Positions 53,283 to 60,877 of a stretch of 64,000 nt of DNA are shown here, piece by piece. The position numbers and the translations under genes are program-made. Within the stretch, counting starts at the first letter, position 1. Each line of letters begins with the position of its first letter. This stretch comes from an uncultured Alphaproteobacteria bacterium (GTDB lineage Bacteria > Pseudomonadota > Alphaproteobacteria > UBA2966): the NCBI GenBank assembly GCA_958295725.1, contig OY282368.1, positions 3,196,365 through 3,260,364 of the forward strand, written 5' to 3'. The notes under the pieces were generated by a model. It searched no databases and had not been told where the DNA came from. It was given only the letters and a program-made list of their open reading frames with translations.

Positions 53283-53825
53283 CTACTCCGGAACGGCATT
53301 CGCGCGCAGCTCGCGCGCGCGGGTGAGGATCGCGTTCTCCAGTTCCGTCGCCGTTCCGTCGCCCACGTCGCCGTCGACCCAGCGGTCGCCCGCCGCGAGC
53401 CGTTGCCGGAACACCGATACCTTCACGCCGTCCGCGCGCAGCCGGCGGTCGAGGATGTAGACCGTCATCTTGAAGCGCTCCGAGGGCGTCTCGAGAGGCG
53501 AGTACCAGTCGGTGATGATCACGCCGCCGAAGGGGTCGGCGGACGAGAGCGGCATGAACGAGACGGTGTCGAGCGAGGCCCGCCAGAGGAACGCGTTGAC
53601 GCCGATGCCCCCGCCGTCCGACGGCCGGGCGTCCGGACCTCCGAGGAGGGGAATCCCGCCGCCGAACAGCCCGCCGCTGTCGTCGCCCTCGAACGGGGCC
53701 TTCCTGGGGTCGTAGTCGACGTCGCCGACTTCCTCGATCCTCGGGTTCTCGCATCCGACGGCGAGCAGCAGGACGCCGCCGAGAACGCCGGTCAGCAGGA
53801 GGCGCTTGCGCCGGGGTCCGGACAT
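53283..53825 (-). CDS. DUF3576 lipoprotein
   Basis: 180 residues from the ATG at 53823-53825, with GGAGGAG upstream; earlier in-frame codons are unsupported. The lipobox is LLAVGCEN. The conserved core GIGVNAFLWRASLDTVSFMP, then SADPFGGVIITDWYSPLETP, is the DUF3576 signature found mainly in alphaproteobacteria. Probably an outer-membrane or periplasmic lipoprotein. It often neighbours leuS-lptE in relatives, consistent with an envelope role. Function unknown. Confidence 0.9.
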   Translation of the reverse strand: MSGPRRKRLLLTGVLGGVLLLAVGCENPRIEEVGDVDYDPRKAPFEGDDSGGLFGGGIPLLGGPDARPSDGGGIGVNAFLWRASLDTVSFMPLSSADPFGGVIITDWYSPLETPSERFKMTVYILDRRLRADGVKVSVFRQRLAAGDRWVDGDVGDGTATELENAILTRARELRANAVPE

Positions 53826-54001
53826 CTTCGAGGGCTCCTCCCGTTCCTGGGTTTCCGAATCCGTCGGCGGACGGCCTGTTTCGCAGGTTCCGATTGTGCG
53901 ACGGCCGGCCCCGACGCGCAACGTCGAATCTCGCGCGGTGTCGGTAAACACGGGATACGACCCGCCTTGCGCCAGGATCCGCGACGACCTATCCTCGTCC
54001 C

Positions 54002-54355
54002 ATGACCGATTTCGAGACCGCCAGCCTGGTTGTCGCGGCCGCCGGAGCCGCCGCCGCGTTCGTATCGGCCGGCGCCGCCACCGTCGCGGCCGTCGGCATC
54101 TGGCACGGTATCCGCGCGATGGTCCGGGGCAACGACGAACGCGGGCGCCAGCAAGGCGAAGCGTTGCGGCAGCAAGGCGAGGCGTTGAAGCAGCAACGAG
54201 AAGCCGACGACCAGCGCCACGAAGAAGCCATGACCAGGGCGGACAAGCACCACGAGGCCACCATGACGGCGCTGAACGAACTGATCCGGACCGGCCAGCG
54301 CCAGACGGCCGCTCTCGACGAACTGCTCCGCCGCCCCGCGTCCGCTACTCACTGA
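54002..54355 (+). CDS. Array protein 1 (membrane/coiled-coil, unknown family)
   Basis: 117 residues. N-terminal type I: MTDFETASLVVAAAGAAAAF then VSAGAATVAAVGIWHGIRAM, one or two membrane passes. The coil has ALRQQGEALKQQREADDQRH, EEAMTRADKHHEATM and TALNELIRTGQRQTAALDEL, ending LRRPASATH. I do not recognise the family. No signal-peptide cleavage site or enzymatic motif is visible. The C-terminus is predicted to be a long amphipathic coiled coil. It is the promoter-proximal copy, 29 nt before copy 2. Confidence 0.8.
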   Translation: MTDFETASLVVAAAGAAAAFVSAGAATVAAVGIWHGIRAMVRGNDERGRQQGEALRQQGEALKQQREADDQRHEEAMTRADKHHEATMTALNELIRTGQRQTAALDELLRRPASATH

Positions 54356-54384
54356 TATCGACAACCGGCCGGGGGACCGCCGCC

Positions 54385-54765
54385 ATGACCGATTTCGAGA
54401 CCGCCAGCCTGGTTGTCGCGGCCGCCGGAGCCGCCGCCGCGTTCGTATCGGCCGCTGCCGCCACCGTCGCGGCCGTCGGCATCTGGCACGGTATCCGCGC
54501 GATGGTCCGGGGCAATGACGAACGCGGGCGCCAGCAAGGCGAGGCGTTGCGGCAGCAACGCGAGGCGTTGAAGCAGCAACGCGAAGCCGACGACCAGCGC
54601 CACGAAGAAGCCATGACCAGGGCGGACCAGCGTCACGAAGAAACCATGACGGCGCTCCGACACCAGGCCGCCGCCCTCGACGAACTGATCCGGGCCGGCC
54701 AGCGCCAGACGGCCGCCCTCGACGAACTGCTCCGCCGCCCCGCGTCCGCGCCCGGCGCCGGGTGA
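54385..54765 (+). CDS. Array protein 2
   Basis: 126 residues, N-terminal type I, nearly identical to copy 1 over the first 80 residues. The coil reads READDQRHEEAMTRADQRHE then ETMTALRHQAAALDELIRAG, ending QRQTAALDELLRRPASAPGA. It starts 29 nt after copy 1 with a short GGGGGA-containing spacer that lacks the palindrome and -10-like box found before later copies, so it probably shares a transcript with copy 1. The start is the ATG at 54385; the longer upstream frame is a shadow of copy 1. Confidence 0.8.
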   Translation: MTDFETASLVVAAAGAAAAFVSAAAATVAAVGIWHGIRAMVRGNDERGRQQGEALRQQREALKQQREADDQRHEEAMTRADQRHEETMTALRHQAAALDELIRAGQRQTAALDELLRRPASAPGAG

Positions 54766-54837
54766 ATCCCGCGCGCCCGGCGATGTCGCTATGATCGCAC
54801 CTGACCGATACCGACGACCGGCCGGAGAACCGCCGCC

Positions 54838-55248
54838 ATGACCGACTTCGAGATCGCTTCCCTCGCCATCGCCGCCGCCAACGCCACGGCCGCCATCGTC
54901 GCCGCCGTCGGCATCTGGCACGGTATCCGCGCGATGGTCCGCGCCAACAAGGAACGCGCCGTTATCCTCGATCAACAACGCGAAGCCGACGACCAGCGCC
55001 ACGCCGAAGCCATGACCAGGGCGGACAAGCAACACGAAGAAGCCATGACCAGGGCGGACAAGCACCACGCCGAGACCATGACGGCACTCGACGAATTGAT
55101 CCGGGGCGGACGCCGCCAGCACGAGGCCACCATGACGGCGCTCCGACACCAGGCCGCTGCCCTCGACGAACTGATCCGGGCCGGCCAGCGCCAGACGGCC
55201 GCTCTCGACGAACTGCTCCGCCGCCCCGCGTCCGCGCCCGCCGGGTGA
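54838..55248 (+). CDS. Array protein 3
   Basis: 136 residues, the longest copy, N-terminal type II: MTDFEIASLAIAAANATAAI then VAAVGIWHGIRAMVRANKER. The coil carries AVILDQQREADDQRHAEAMT, two successive ADKQHEEAMT/ADKHHAETMT units, TALDELIRGGRRQHEATM, and the shared LRHQAAALDELIRAGQRQTA. It is preceded by a full 72-bp spacer with GCGAT-N9-ATCGC. Confidence 0.8.
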   Translation: MTDFEIASLAIAAANATAAIVAAVGIWHGIRAMVRANKERAVILDQQREADDQRHAEAMTRADKQHEEAMTRADKHHAETMTALDELIRGGRRQHEATMTALRHQAAALDELIRAGQRQTAALDELLRRPASAPAG

Positions 55249-55319
55249 ATCCCGCGCGCCCGGCGATGTCGCTATAATCGCATCTGACCGATACCGACGA
55301 CCGCCGGGGGACCGCCGCC

Positions 55320-55649
55320 ATGACCGTGTTCGAGATCGCTTCCCTCGCCATCGCCGCCGCCAACGCCACGGCCGCCATCGTCGCTGCCGTCGGAATCTGG
55401 CACGGCATCCGCGCGATGGTCCGCGCCAACAAGGAACGCGCCGTTATCCTCGATCGACAACGCGAAGCCGACGAACGCCGCCACGAAGAAACCATGACCA
55501 GGGCGGACCAGCGTCACGAAGAAACCATGACGGCGCTCCGACACCAGGCCGCCGCCCTCGACGAACTGATCCGGGCCGGCCAGCGCCAGACGGCCGCTCT
55601 CGACGAACTGCTCCGCCGCCCCGCGTCCGCGCCCGGACCCGCCGGGTGA
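55320..55649 (+). CDS. Array protein 4
   Basis: 109 residues, N-terminal type II but beginning MTVFEIASLAIAAANATAAI. The coil is shorter: AVILDRQREADERRHEETMT, RADQRHEETMTALRHQAAAL, and the common DELIRAGQRQTAALDELLRR tail. The spacer upstream has TATAAT inside the palindrome. A length change relative to copy 3 is explained by loss of whole coil modules. Confidence 0.8.
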   Translation: MTVFEIASLAIAAANATAAIVAAVGIWHGIRAMVRANKERAVILDRQREADERRHEETMTRADQRHEETMTALRHQAAALDELIRAGQRQTAALDELLRRPASAPGPAG

Positions 55650-55721
55650 ATCCCGCGCGCCCGGCGATGTTGCTATGATCGCACCTGACCGATACCGACG
55701 ACCGGCCGGGAGACCGCCGCC

Positions 55722-56051
55722 ATGACCGTGTTCGAGATCGCTTCCCTCGCCATCGCTGCCGCCAACGCCACGGCTGCCATCGTCGCCGCCGTCGGCATCT
55801 GGCACGGTATCCGCGCGATGGTCCGCGCCAACAAGGAACGCGCCGTTATCCTCGATCGACAACGCGAAGCCGACGAACGCCGTCATGAAGAAACCATGAC
55901 GGCGCTGAACGAACTGATCCGGGACGGACGCCGCCAGCACGAGGCCACCATGACGGCGCTGAACGAACTGATCCGGGCCGGCCAGCGCCAGACGGCCGCT
56001 CTCGACGAACTGCTCCGCCGCCCCGCGCCCGCGCCCGGACCCGCCGGGTGA
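55722..56051 (+). CDS. Array protein 5
   Basis: 109 residues, the same length as copy 4 and the same type II N-terminus, but with a different middle: ETMTALNELIRDGRRQHEAT then MTALNELIRAGQRQTAALDE. The duplicated TALNELIR segments show module shuffling. Preceded by a 72-bp spacer with TATGAT in place of TATAAT. Confidence 0.8.
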   Translation: MTVFEIASLAIAAANATAAIVAAVGIWHGIRAMVRANKERAVILDRQREADERRHEETMTALNELIRDGRRQHEATMTALNELIRAGQRQTAALDELLRRPAPAPGPAG

Positions 56052-56122
56052 ATCCCGCGCGCCCGGCGATGTCGCTATAATCGCATCTGACCGATACCGA
56101 CGACCGCCGGGGGACCGCCGCC

Positions 56123-56398
56123 ATGACCGTGTTCGAGATCGCTTCCCTCGCCATCGCTGCCGCCAACGCCACGGCCGCCATCGCCGCCGCCGCCGGCATC
56201 TGGCACGGCATCCGCGCGATGGTCCGCGTCAACGACGAACGCGGGCAACAGCAACGCGAGGCGTTGAAGCAGCAACGCGAAGCCGACGAACGCCGCCACG
56301 AAGAAAGCATGACGGCGCTGAACGAACTGATCCGGGCCGGCCAGCGCCAGACGGCCGCTCTCGACGAACTGCTCCGCCGCCCCGCGTCCGCCGGGTGA
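56123..56398 (+). CDS. Array protein 6
   Basis: 91 residues, the shortest copy. It is a hybrid: a type II membrane segment (ANATAAIAAAAGIWHGIRAM) joined to a type I-like linker (VRVNDERGQQQREALKQQRE). One TALNELIRAGQRQTAALDEL unit completes it. The chimera supports recombination between the two subfamilies. Confidence 0.8.
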   Translation: MTVFEIASLAIAAANATAAIAAAAGIWHGIRAMVRVNDERGQQQREALKQQREADERRHEESMTALNELIRAGQRQTAALDELLRRPASAG

Positions 56399-56472
56399 AC
56401 CCCGCGCGCGCCCGGCGATGTCGCTATGATCGCACCTGACCGATACCGACGACCGGCCGGGGGACCGCCGCC

Positions 56473-56859
56473 ATGACCGACTTCGAGATCGCTTCCCTCG
56501 TCATCGCTTTCGCGAACGCCACGGCCGCCACCGTCGCGGCCGTCGGCATCTGGCACGGCATCCGCGCGATGGTCCGCGCCAACAAGGAACGCGCCGTTAT
56601 CCTCGATCAACAACGCGAAGCCGACGAACGCCGTCACGCCGAAACCATGACGGCACTCGACGAATTGATCCGGGACGGACGCCGCCAGCACGAGGCCACC
56701 ATGACGGCGCTCCAGCACCAGGCCGCCGCCCTCGACGAACTGATCCGGGCCGGCCAGCGCCAGGCCGTCGCCCTCGACGAACTGATCCGGGCCGGCCAGC
56801 GCCAGACGGCCGCTCTCGACGAACTGCTCCGCCGCCCCGCGTCCGCGCCCGCCGGGTGA
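56473..56859 (+). CDS. Array protein 7
   Basis: 128 residues. The membrane segment is a type II variant, FEIASLVIAFANATAATVAA. The coil includes RHAETMTALDELIRDGRRQH, EATMTALQHQAAALDELIRA and a tandem GQRQAVALDELIRAGQRQTA, that is, two copies of the ALDELIRAGQRQ unit. Upstream spacer 74 bp. Confidence 0.8.
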   Translation: MTDFEIASLVIAFANATAATVAAVGIWHGIRAMVRANKERAVILDQQREADERRHAETMTALDELIRDGRRQHEATMTALQHQAAALDELIRAGQRQAVALDELIRAGQRQTAALDELLRRPASAPAG

Positions 56860-56930
56860 ATCCCGTGCGCCCGGCGATGTTGCTATAATCGCATTCGCCG
56901 ATTCCGACGACCGGCCGGGGGACCGCCGCC

Positions 56931-57302
56931 ATGACCGACTTCGAGACTGCCAGCTTGGTTGTCGCGGCCGCCGGAGCCGCCGCCGCCTTCGTATCGGCCG
57001 GCGCCGCCACCGTCGCGGCCGTCGGAATCTGGCACGGCATCCGCGCGATGATCCGCGCCAACAAGGAACGCGCCGTTATCCTCGATCAACAACGCGAAGC
57101 CGACGACCAGCGCCACGAAGAAACCATGACCAGGGCGGACCAGCACCACGCCGAAACCATGACGGCGCTGAACGAACTGATCCGGGCCGGCCAGCGCCAG
57201 GCCGCCGCCCTCGACGAACTGATCCGGGCTGGCCAGCGCCAGACGGCCGCTCTCGGCGAACTGCTCCGCCGCCCCGCGTCCGCGCCCGAACCCGCCGGGT
57301 GA
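56931..57302 (+). CDS. Array protein 8
   Basis: 123 residues. It returns to the type I N-terminus (FETASLVVAAAGAAAAFVSA) but has the type II linker (IRANKERAVILDQQREADDQ), a second chimera. The coil ends with a doubled ALDELIRAGQRQ unit and ALGELLRRPASAPEPAG. It is the last copy; an inverted repeat and the porin gene follow. Confidence 0.8.
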   Translation: MTDFETASLVVAAAGAAAAFVSAGAATVAAVGIWHGIRAMIRANKERAVILDQQREADDQRHEETMTRADQHHAETMTALNELIRAGQRQAAALDELIRAGQRQTAALGELLRRPASAPEPAG

Positions 57303-57374
57303 ACCCCGCGCCCGCCGGAACCGCCGGTGTGGCGAAAAGGTCACATATCGTGTCGTTCTTGCCCGCGGCGCGCG

Positions 57375-57407
57375 GTTCCGCCGTCAAACGCATTGATTCG
57401 GCGGAAC
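57375..57407. promoter_or_regulatory. Inverted repeat upstream of the porin gene
   Basis: GTTCCGCC (57375-57382) and GGCGGAAC (57400-57407) form a perfect 8-bp inverted repeat with a 17-nt spacer, about 70 nt before the porin start. A possible -35 (TTGATT, 57393) overlaps it. It could be a porin operator or an end-of-array hairpin. Confidence 0.4.
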
Positions 57408-57475
57408 GGAGCGTGTTTACACTCCGCGGCGCAAACGGTTTTTGGCCAATCAACACCGTATACGGAGGATCACGA

Positions 57476-58624
57476 ATGAAAGCGCACAAACACCAGCTTC
57501 TCGCCACCAGCGCCCTGGCGACCGCCGCGATGGCGATTCCGGGTGTCGCCGCGGCCGAGATGATGAAGCCGACCCTCTCGCTGGGCGGGTTCTTCTACCA
57601 CGACACCCACTTCGCCAGCCAGGACATGGACAAGGACAAAAGCTCCGTCCTGCACCACATCGACTCCGAGGTCCACTTCAAGCTGGGCGCCGAGCTCGAC
57701 AACGGCCTCAAGATCGGCGGGCGGATCGAACTCGAGGGTCTCAATTCCGGCGGCGATGACATCGACGAAACGCGTCTCGACCTCTCGGGCGCGTGGGGGA
57801 TGGTCAGGCTCGGCACGACCAACTCCGGCCGCTACGGCGACACCTGGTCGGTGTGGGGCCCGAACGTGGCCCACGGCGTCTCGTCGGGCGTGACGACCGA
57901 GTGGCTGGTCATGCCCGGGGGAACAGGCGGCTTCGCGTTCCGCAAGCCGCTCGGCTCGGCCAATGTCGACGTCTCGAACGACGACCCGGCCATCACCTAC
58001 TTCACGCCCCGCTTCAACGGCTTCCGGCTCTCGCTGACCCACCGTCCCGAAATCCAGGACACGGGCGGAAAGAACATCGGGTCAAGCGGTTCGGACGAGA
58101 CGGCGAACTACACCAACGCGCTCGACGGCTCGGTCCAGTACTCGGGCGACGTGGGCGGCATGAAGGTCGCCCTCCTGCTCGGCGGGGCCACGGCGGACGC
58201 TCCGGGGGTCATGGACGACTACAAGATCGTGAACGGCGGCGCCACGCTCGGCGCGCATGGCTTCAAGATCGGCGGCCATGTGGCCGACGTGGAAGACGAG
58301 ATGAACAAGGGCAGCGGCACGGCGTACAACGTCGGCGCGAGCTACGGGCAGGGGCCCTGGGCGGTGAGCGCGACGTTCCACGACGGCGAGGTCTCGCACA
58401 AAGTGCCGTCAGGAACTCCGCCGGGCGCGAAACCCAACTACGGGGACGGCCCCGCCGCGGCCGAGATGTCGGTGTGGGCTCTGGGCACGAGCTACACCCT
58501 CGGTCCGGGCGTGCGCGTCCTGGCGTCGTACCAGAACGCGGAGGTGACCGTGAATCCCGTCGTGGGCGACAGCACGAGCAACGAGGGTTCGGCCTTCACC
58601 CTCGGTCTCGCGGTCAACTTCTGA
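57476..58624 (+). CDS. Outer-membrane porin
   Basis: 382 residues from the ATG at 57476, with GGAGG 8-12 nt upstream. Signal peptide with cleavage after PGVAAAE. The mature sequence begins KPTLSLGGFFYHDTHFAS and contains alternating beta strands such as FKLGAELDNGLKIGGRIELE and LSGAWGMVRLGTTNSGRYGD, the latter typical of general Gram-negative porins (loop 3 constriction). It ends in Phe (GLAVNF), the outer-membrane targeting residue. A trimeric 16-strand barrel is likely. A strong terminator follows. Confidence 0.9.
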   Translation: MKAHKHQLLATSALATAAMAIPGVAAAEMMKPTLSLGGFFYHDTHFASQDMDKDKSSVLHHIDSEVHFKLGAELDNGLKIGGRIELEGLNSGGDDIDETRLDLSGAWGMVRLGTTNSGRYGDTWSVWGPNVAHGVSSGVTTEWLVMPGGTGGFAFRKPLGSANVDVSNDDPAITYFTPRFNGFRLSLTHRPEIQDTGGKNIGSSGSDETANYTNALDGSVQYSGDVGGMKVALLLGGATADAPGVMDDYKIVNGGATLGAHGFKIGGHVADVEDEMNKGSGTAYNVGASYGQGPWAVSATFHDGEVSHKVPSGTPPGAKPNYGDGPAAAEMSVWALGTSYTLGPGVRVLASYQNAEVTVNPVVGDSTSNEGSAFTLGLAVNF

Positions 58625-58649
58625 TCCGGCTTCCGACGGGAGCCGTCAA

Positions 58650-58677
58650 GGGCGGGGGTCATCCCCGCCCTTTTTTT
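58650..58677 (+). terminator. Rho-independent terminator of the porin gene
   Basis: GGGCGGGG / CCCCGCCC, an 8-bp GC stem with a 5-nt loop, is followed directly by seven T. It starts 26 nt after the porin stop. It is the clearest intrinsic terminator in the window. Confidence 0.93.
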
Positions 58678-58747
58678 CGTGCCATTCATACCCCCCCGTC
58701 AGGATCGTGGGAAACGGACTCGCGCCGGAAACCCCCGAAACGGAGGG

Positions 58748-58776
58748 TTGACATCGATACAAGTATGCCAATGCTG
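58748..58776 (+). promoter_or_regulatory. Possible sigma-70 promoter
   Basis: A perfect -35 hexamer TTGACA (58748-58753) lies in the gap after the porin terminator, with a poor -10 (AATGCT or ATGCTG) 16-17 nt later. It would serve the small gene at 58823. Confidence 0.3.
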
Positions 58777-58822
58777 ATTCGGCGTCGTTGTGGCGCGACC
58801 TGAAGCATGGGGGGAGAATCGC

Positions 58823-59113
58823 ATGGGCGCATCGACGAGCATGGTGCGAATTGTCCGCGTTCGGGTCAGGGAGGGGAACACCGGTTTGTTCCATGCCGAG
58901 AGCTCGGACTTGAGGGGCCTCCTGGTCCCCGCGCCGGACATGGACTCCTTGTGGGCGAGAGTGCCCGGCGCGATCAGGGACCTCTACGCGGCGGTGGGAG
59001 AGAAGGTCATCGTGACCCGCGTGGAGGATTCGGACCCGGACACCTATCCGTTCGCGGCCATTCCGGAGCGGGTCCTCGCCGAACAGGCCGGGCCGGAGAC
59101 GGCGCATCACTAG
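58823..59113 (+). CDS. DUF1902/HicB-like small protein
   Basis: 96 residues from the ATG at 58823, supported by GGGGAG 7 nt upstream. The segment VREGNTGLFHAESSDLRGLL then VPAPDMDSLWARVPGAIRDL resembles the DUF1902/HicB antitoxin fold. No HicA-type toxin gene adjoins it. Its stop codon TAG uses the TA of the IS630 target plus the first base of the element; without the element the codon would still be TAG, so the protein is not truncated. Confidence 0.6.
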   Translation: MGASTSMVRIVRVRVREGNTGLFHAESSDLRGLLVPAPDMDSLWARVPGAIRDLYAAVGEKVIVTRVEDSDPDTYPFAAIPERVLAEQAGPETAHH

Positions 59114-60261
59114 TGTTATGACCCAAAAGTAACTGGTATATTTGTGGCTGGTTTCCCATCAGGGGTCTGGCCATGCCCCGCGGTCGTCCAATCGAACCCA
59201 TCGTTCTGAACCACGAGCAGAGGTCTCAACTCCTCAGCCTCGCCAACTCCCGCTCCCTGCCCCACGGGCTGGTCCGGCGCGCGCAAATCGTTCTCGCCTG
59301 CGCCGACGGCGAGCCCAACGCTTCCATCGCCAAACGGATGCGCCTGACCCCCACCACCGTCGGCAAATGGCGCAAGCGCTACCGCTTGCAAGGAATCGAG
59401 GGCTTGCACGACGAACTGCGACCGGGACGGCCCCGAACCCACGAAGACGAACGCCTCGCCGAAGTCATCAACGCCGCCCTGCAAACCACCCCACCCGACG
59501 GCGCCACCCACTGGAGCACACGCGCCATGGCCGGGAACGCCGGCGTCTCCAAGTCCACCGTGCAACGCTGGTTCAGCCTGTTCGGCATTCAGCCCCACCG
59601 CCAGCGCCACTTCAAGCTGTCCAACGACCCCTTCTTCGCCGAGAAGGTCCGCGATATCGCCGGGCTCTACCTCAACCCGCCCGATCACGCCGTCGTGTTG
59701 TGCGTCGACGAGAAAACCCAAGTCCAGGCGCTCAGCCGAACCCAACCCATCCTGCCGATGGGATTGGGCTATGTCGAAGGCTTCACCCACGATTACGTCC
59801 GCCACGGCACCACGACCCTGTTCGCAGCCCTCGACATCGCCACCGGCAAGGTCCTCACCCAGTGCAAGCGGCGCCATCGCCACCAGGAGTTCCTCGCCTT
59901 CCTGCACCACATCGACGCCAATGTCCCCGAACCCCTCGACATCCATCTCATCGTCGACAACTACGCCACCCACAAGCATCCCAAGGTCAAAGCCTGGCTC
60001 GCCGCCCGCGCCCGCTACCACGTCCACCACACCCCCACCTATGCCTCCTGGCTCAACCAGGTCGAACGCTGGTTCGGCATCATCACCCAGAAGGCCATCC
60101 GACGCGGCTCGTTCTCCAGCGTCAAGGAACCGGTCAACAAAATCGAACGCTTCGTCGAGCACTACAACGCCAATGCAACCCCCTTCATGTGGACCGCAAC
60201 CCCCGAATCAATACTCGCCAAAATCCAACGACTTTGCGCATGTATCTCCGGGATACAACAC
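59113..60261 (+). mobile_element. IS630-family insertion sequence
   Basis: Terminal inverted repeats GTGTTATGACCC (left, 59113) and GGGATACAACAC (right, ending 60261) match at most positions and are bounded by the TA dinucleotide at 59111-59112 and 60262-60263, the duplicated target typical of IS630/Tc1. It appears complete. It inserted exactly at the stop codon of the DUF1902-like gene. Confidence 0.92.
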
Positions 60262-60264
60262 TAG
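59173..60264 (+). CDS. IS630-family transposase
   Basis: 363 residues. N-terminal helix-turn-helix domain (NASIAKRMRLTPTTVGKWRK) with a linker GRPRTHEDERLAEVI. DDE residues lie in VVLCVDEKTQVQALSRTQP, LHLIVDNYATHKHPKVKAWL and YASWLNQVERWFGIITQKAI. Continuous, without stops, so probably active. Its stop codon straddles the right element boundary and uses the duplicated TA. Confidence 0.93.
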   Translation: MPRGRPIEPIVLNHEQRSQLLSLANSRSLPHGLVRRAQIVLACADGEPNASIAKRMRLTPTTVGKWRKRYRLQGIEGLHDELRPGRPRTHEDERLAEVINAALQTTPPDGATHWSTRAMAGNAGVSKSTVQRWFSLFGIQPHRQRHFKLSNDPFFAEKVRDIAGLYLNPPDHAVVLCVDEKTQVQALSRTQPILPMGLGYVEGFTHDYVRHGTTTLFAALDIATGKVLTQCKRRHRHQEFLAFLHHIDANVPEPLDIHLIVDNYATHKHPKVKAWLAARARYHVHHTPTYASWLNQVERWFGIITQKAIRRGSFSSVKEPVNKIERFVEHYNANATPFMWTATPESILAKIQRLCACISGIQH

Positions 60265-60278
60265 GGAAATCGCGATTT

Positions 60279-60802
60279 TCACGGAATGAAGCCAGAGAAA
60301 TTGGCTCGATTAGCGAATTGCAGGCATGTCCTGGCCATTGCCGTCTCGAGACACGCTCTCGGGGGTGGCCGATCGCCGAGTTCGATCGGATGGAACCACC
60401 CGAGACAGCTGTCGAGGCACTTGGTGGCGATGCCGCCTCGGGCGCGCTCGATACGGCGCGAAAGACCCCCTTTTCGAGCAGACCGGCCACAGTCCGGTAC
60501 GCCTTCAAGTGAGTGCTGTCGATCATCGCCGCGCCCGTCGCCTAGCTGTCCGCAGCCAGGTCCTCGAAGATACGGTTGAAGACGCCGGCCTTGCTCCAGC
60601 GCACGAAGCGGTTGTAGAGGGTCTTGCGCGGGCCGTATTCGGGCGGCGCGTCGCGCCACCCGAGGCCGTTACGCAGAACATGGACGATGCCGGAAATGAC
60701 GCGCCGGTCATCGATCCTGGGTACGCCGCGAACCTTGTTGGGCAGCAGCGGCCGGATACGGTCGAACCGGGCGTCGGATAGCCAGAAGTGGTGGTCGGAC
60801 AT
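60279..60802 (-). pseudogene. IS5-type (IS427-like) transposase relic
   Basis: The 5' part (60542-60802) encodes 86 residues of the first transposase frame: WLSDARFDRIRPLLPNKVRG then WRDAPPEYGPRKTLYNRFVR, a classic DUF4096 start. A second frame resumes at MIDSTHLKAYRTVAGLLEKG, then shifts frame (SRRIERARGG) and loses similarity. The catalytic C-terminus is missing, so it is dead. It lies directly next to the IS630 element; no clear ends are visible. Confidence 0.8.
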
Positions 60803-60877
60803 GGTAGCCTCCCCTATATCTGGGGAATTTGAACCGCACGCCGCCCGAATACTGAAGACCGCTTATAGATCCCGAGT

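Larger units (their letters stand above)
54780..56892 (+). promoter_or_regulatory. Palindrome with -10-like box, six copies between array genes
   Basis: GCGAT-N9-ATCGC occurs at the same place in each of six spacers: 54780-54798, 55263-55281, 55664-55682, 56066-56084, 56415-56433 and 56874-56892. The right half overlaps TATAAT in the second, fourth and sixth spacers and TATGAT in the first, third and fifth. Each is 39-40 nt before an ATG, which is preceded by GGGGGA or a variant. It may be a promoter with an operator, or only part of the duplicated unit. Confidence 0.45.
54002..57302 (+). repeat. Tandem array of eight paralogous genes
   Basis: Eight units of about 300-480 bp in head-to-tail order, each a small gene plus, from the third on, an almost identical 71-74-bp spacer. 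Two N-terminal types alternate with a mosaic of coil modules and a near-constant C-terminal ALDELLRRP. The pattern shows repeated duplication with internal recombination. Details are given for each gene. Confidence 0.95.

Noticed and set aside
54002-57302. Regular repeats that could suggest a CRISPR array
   Set aside because: Units are 300-480 bp and mostly coding with intact frames; there are no 20-50-bp repeats with unique spacers and no cas genes.
58823-59113. HicAB toxin-antitoxin pair
   Set aside because: The HicB-like similarity is weak and no HicA-type toxin frame lies on either side.
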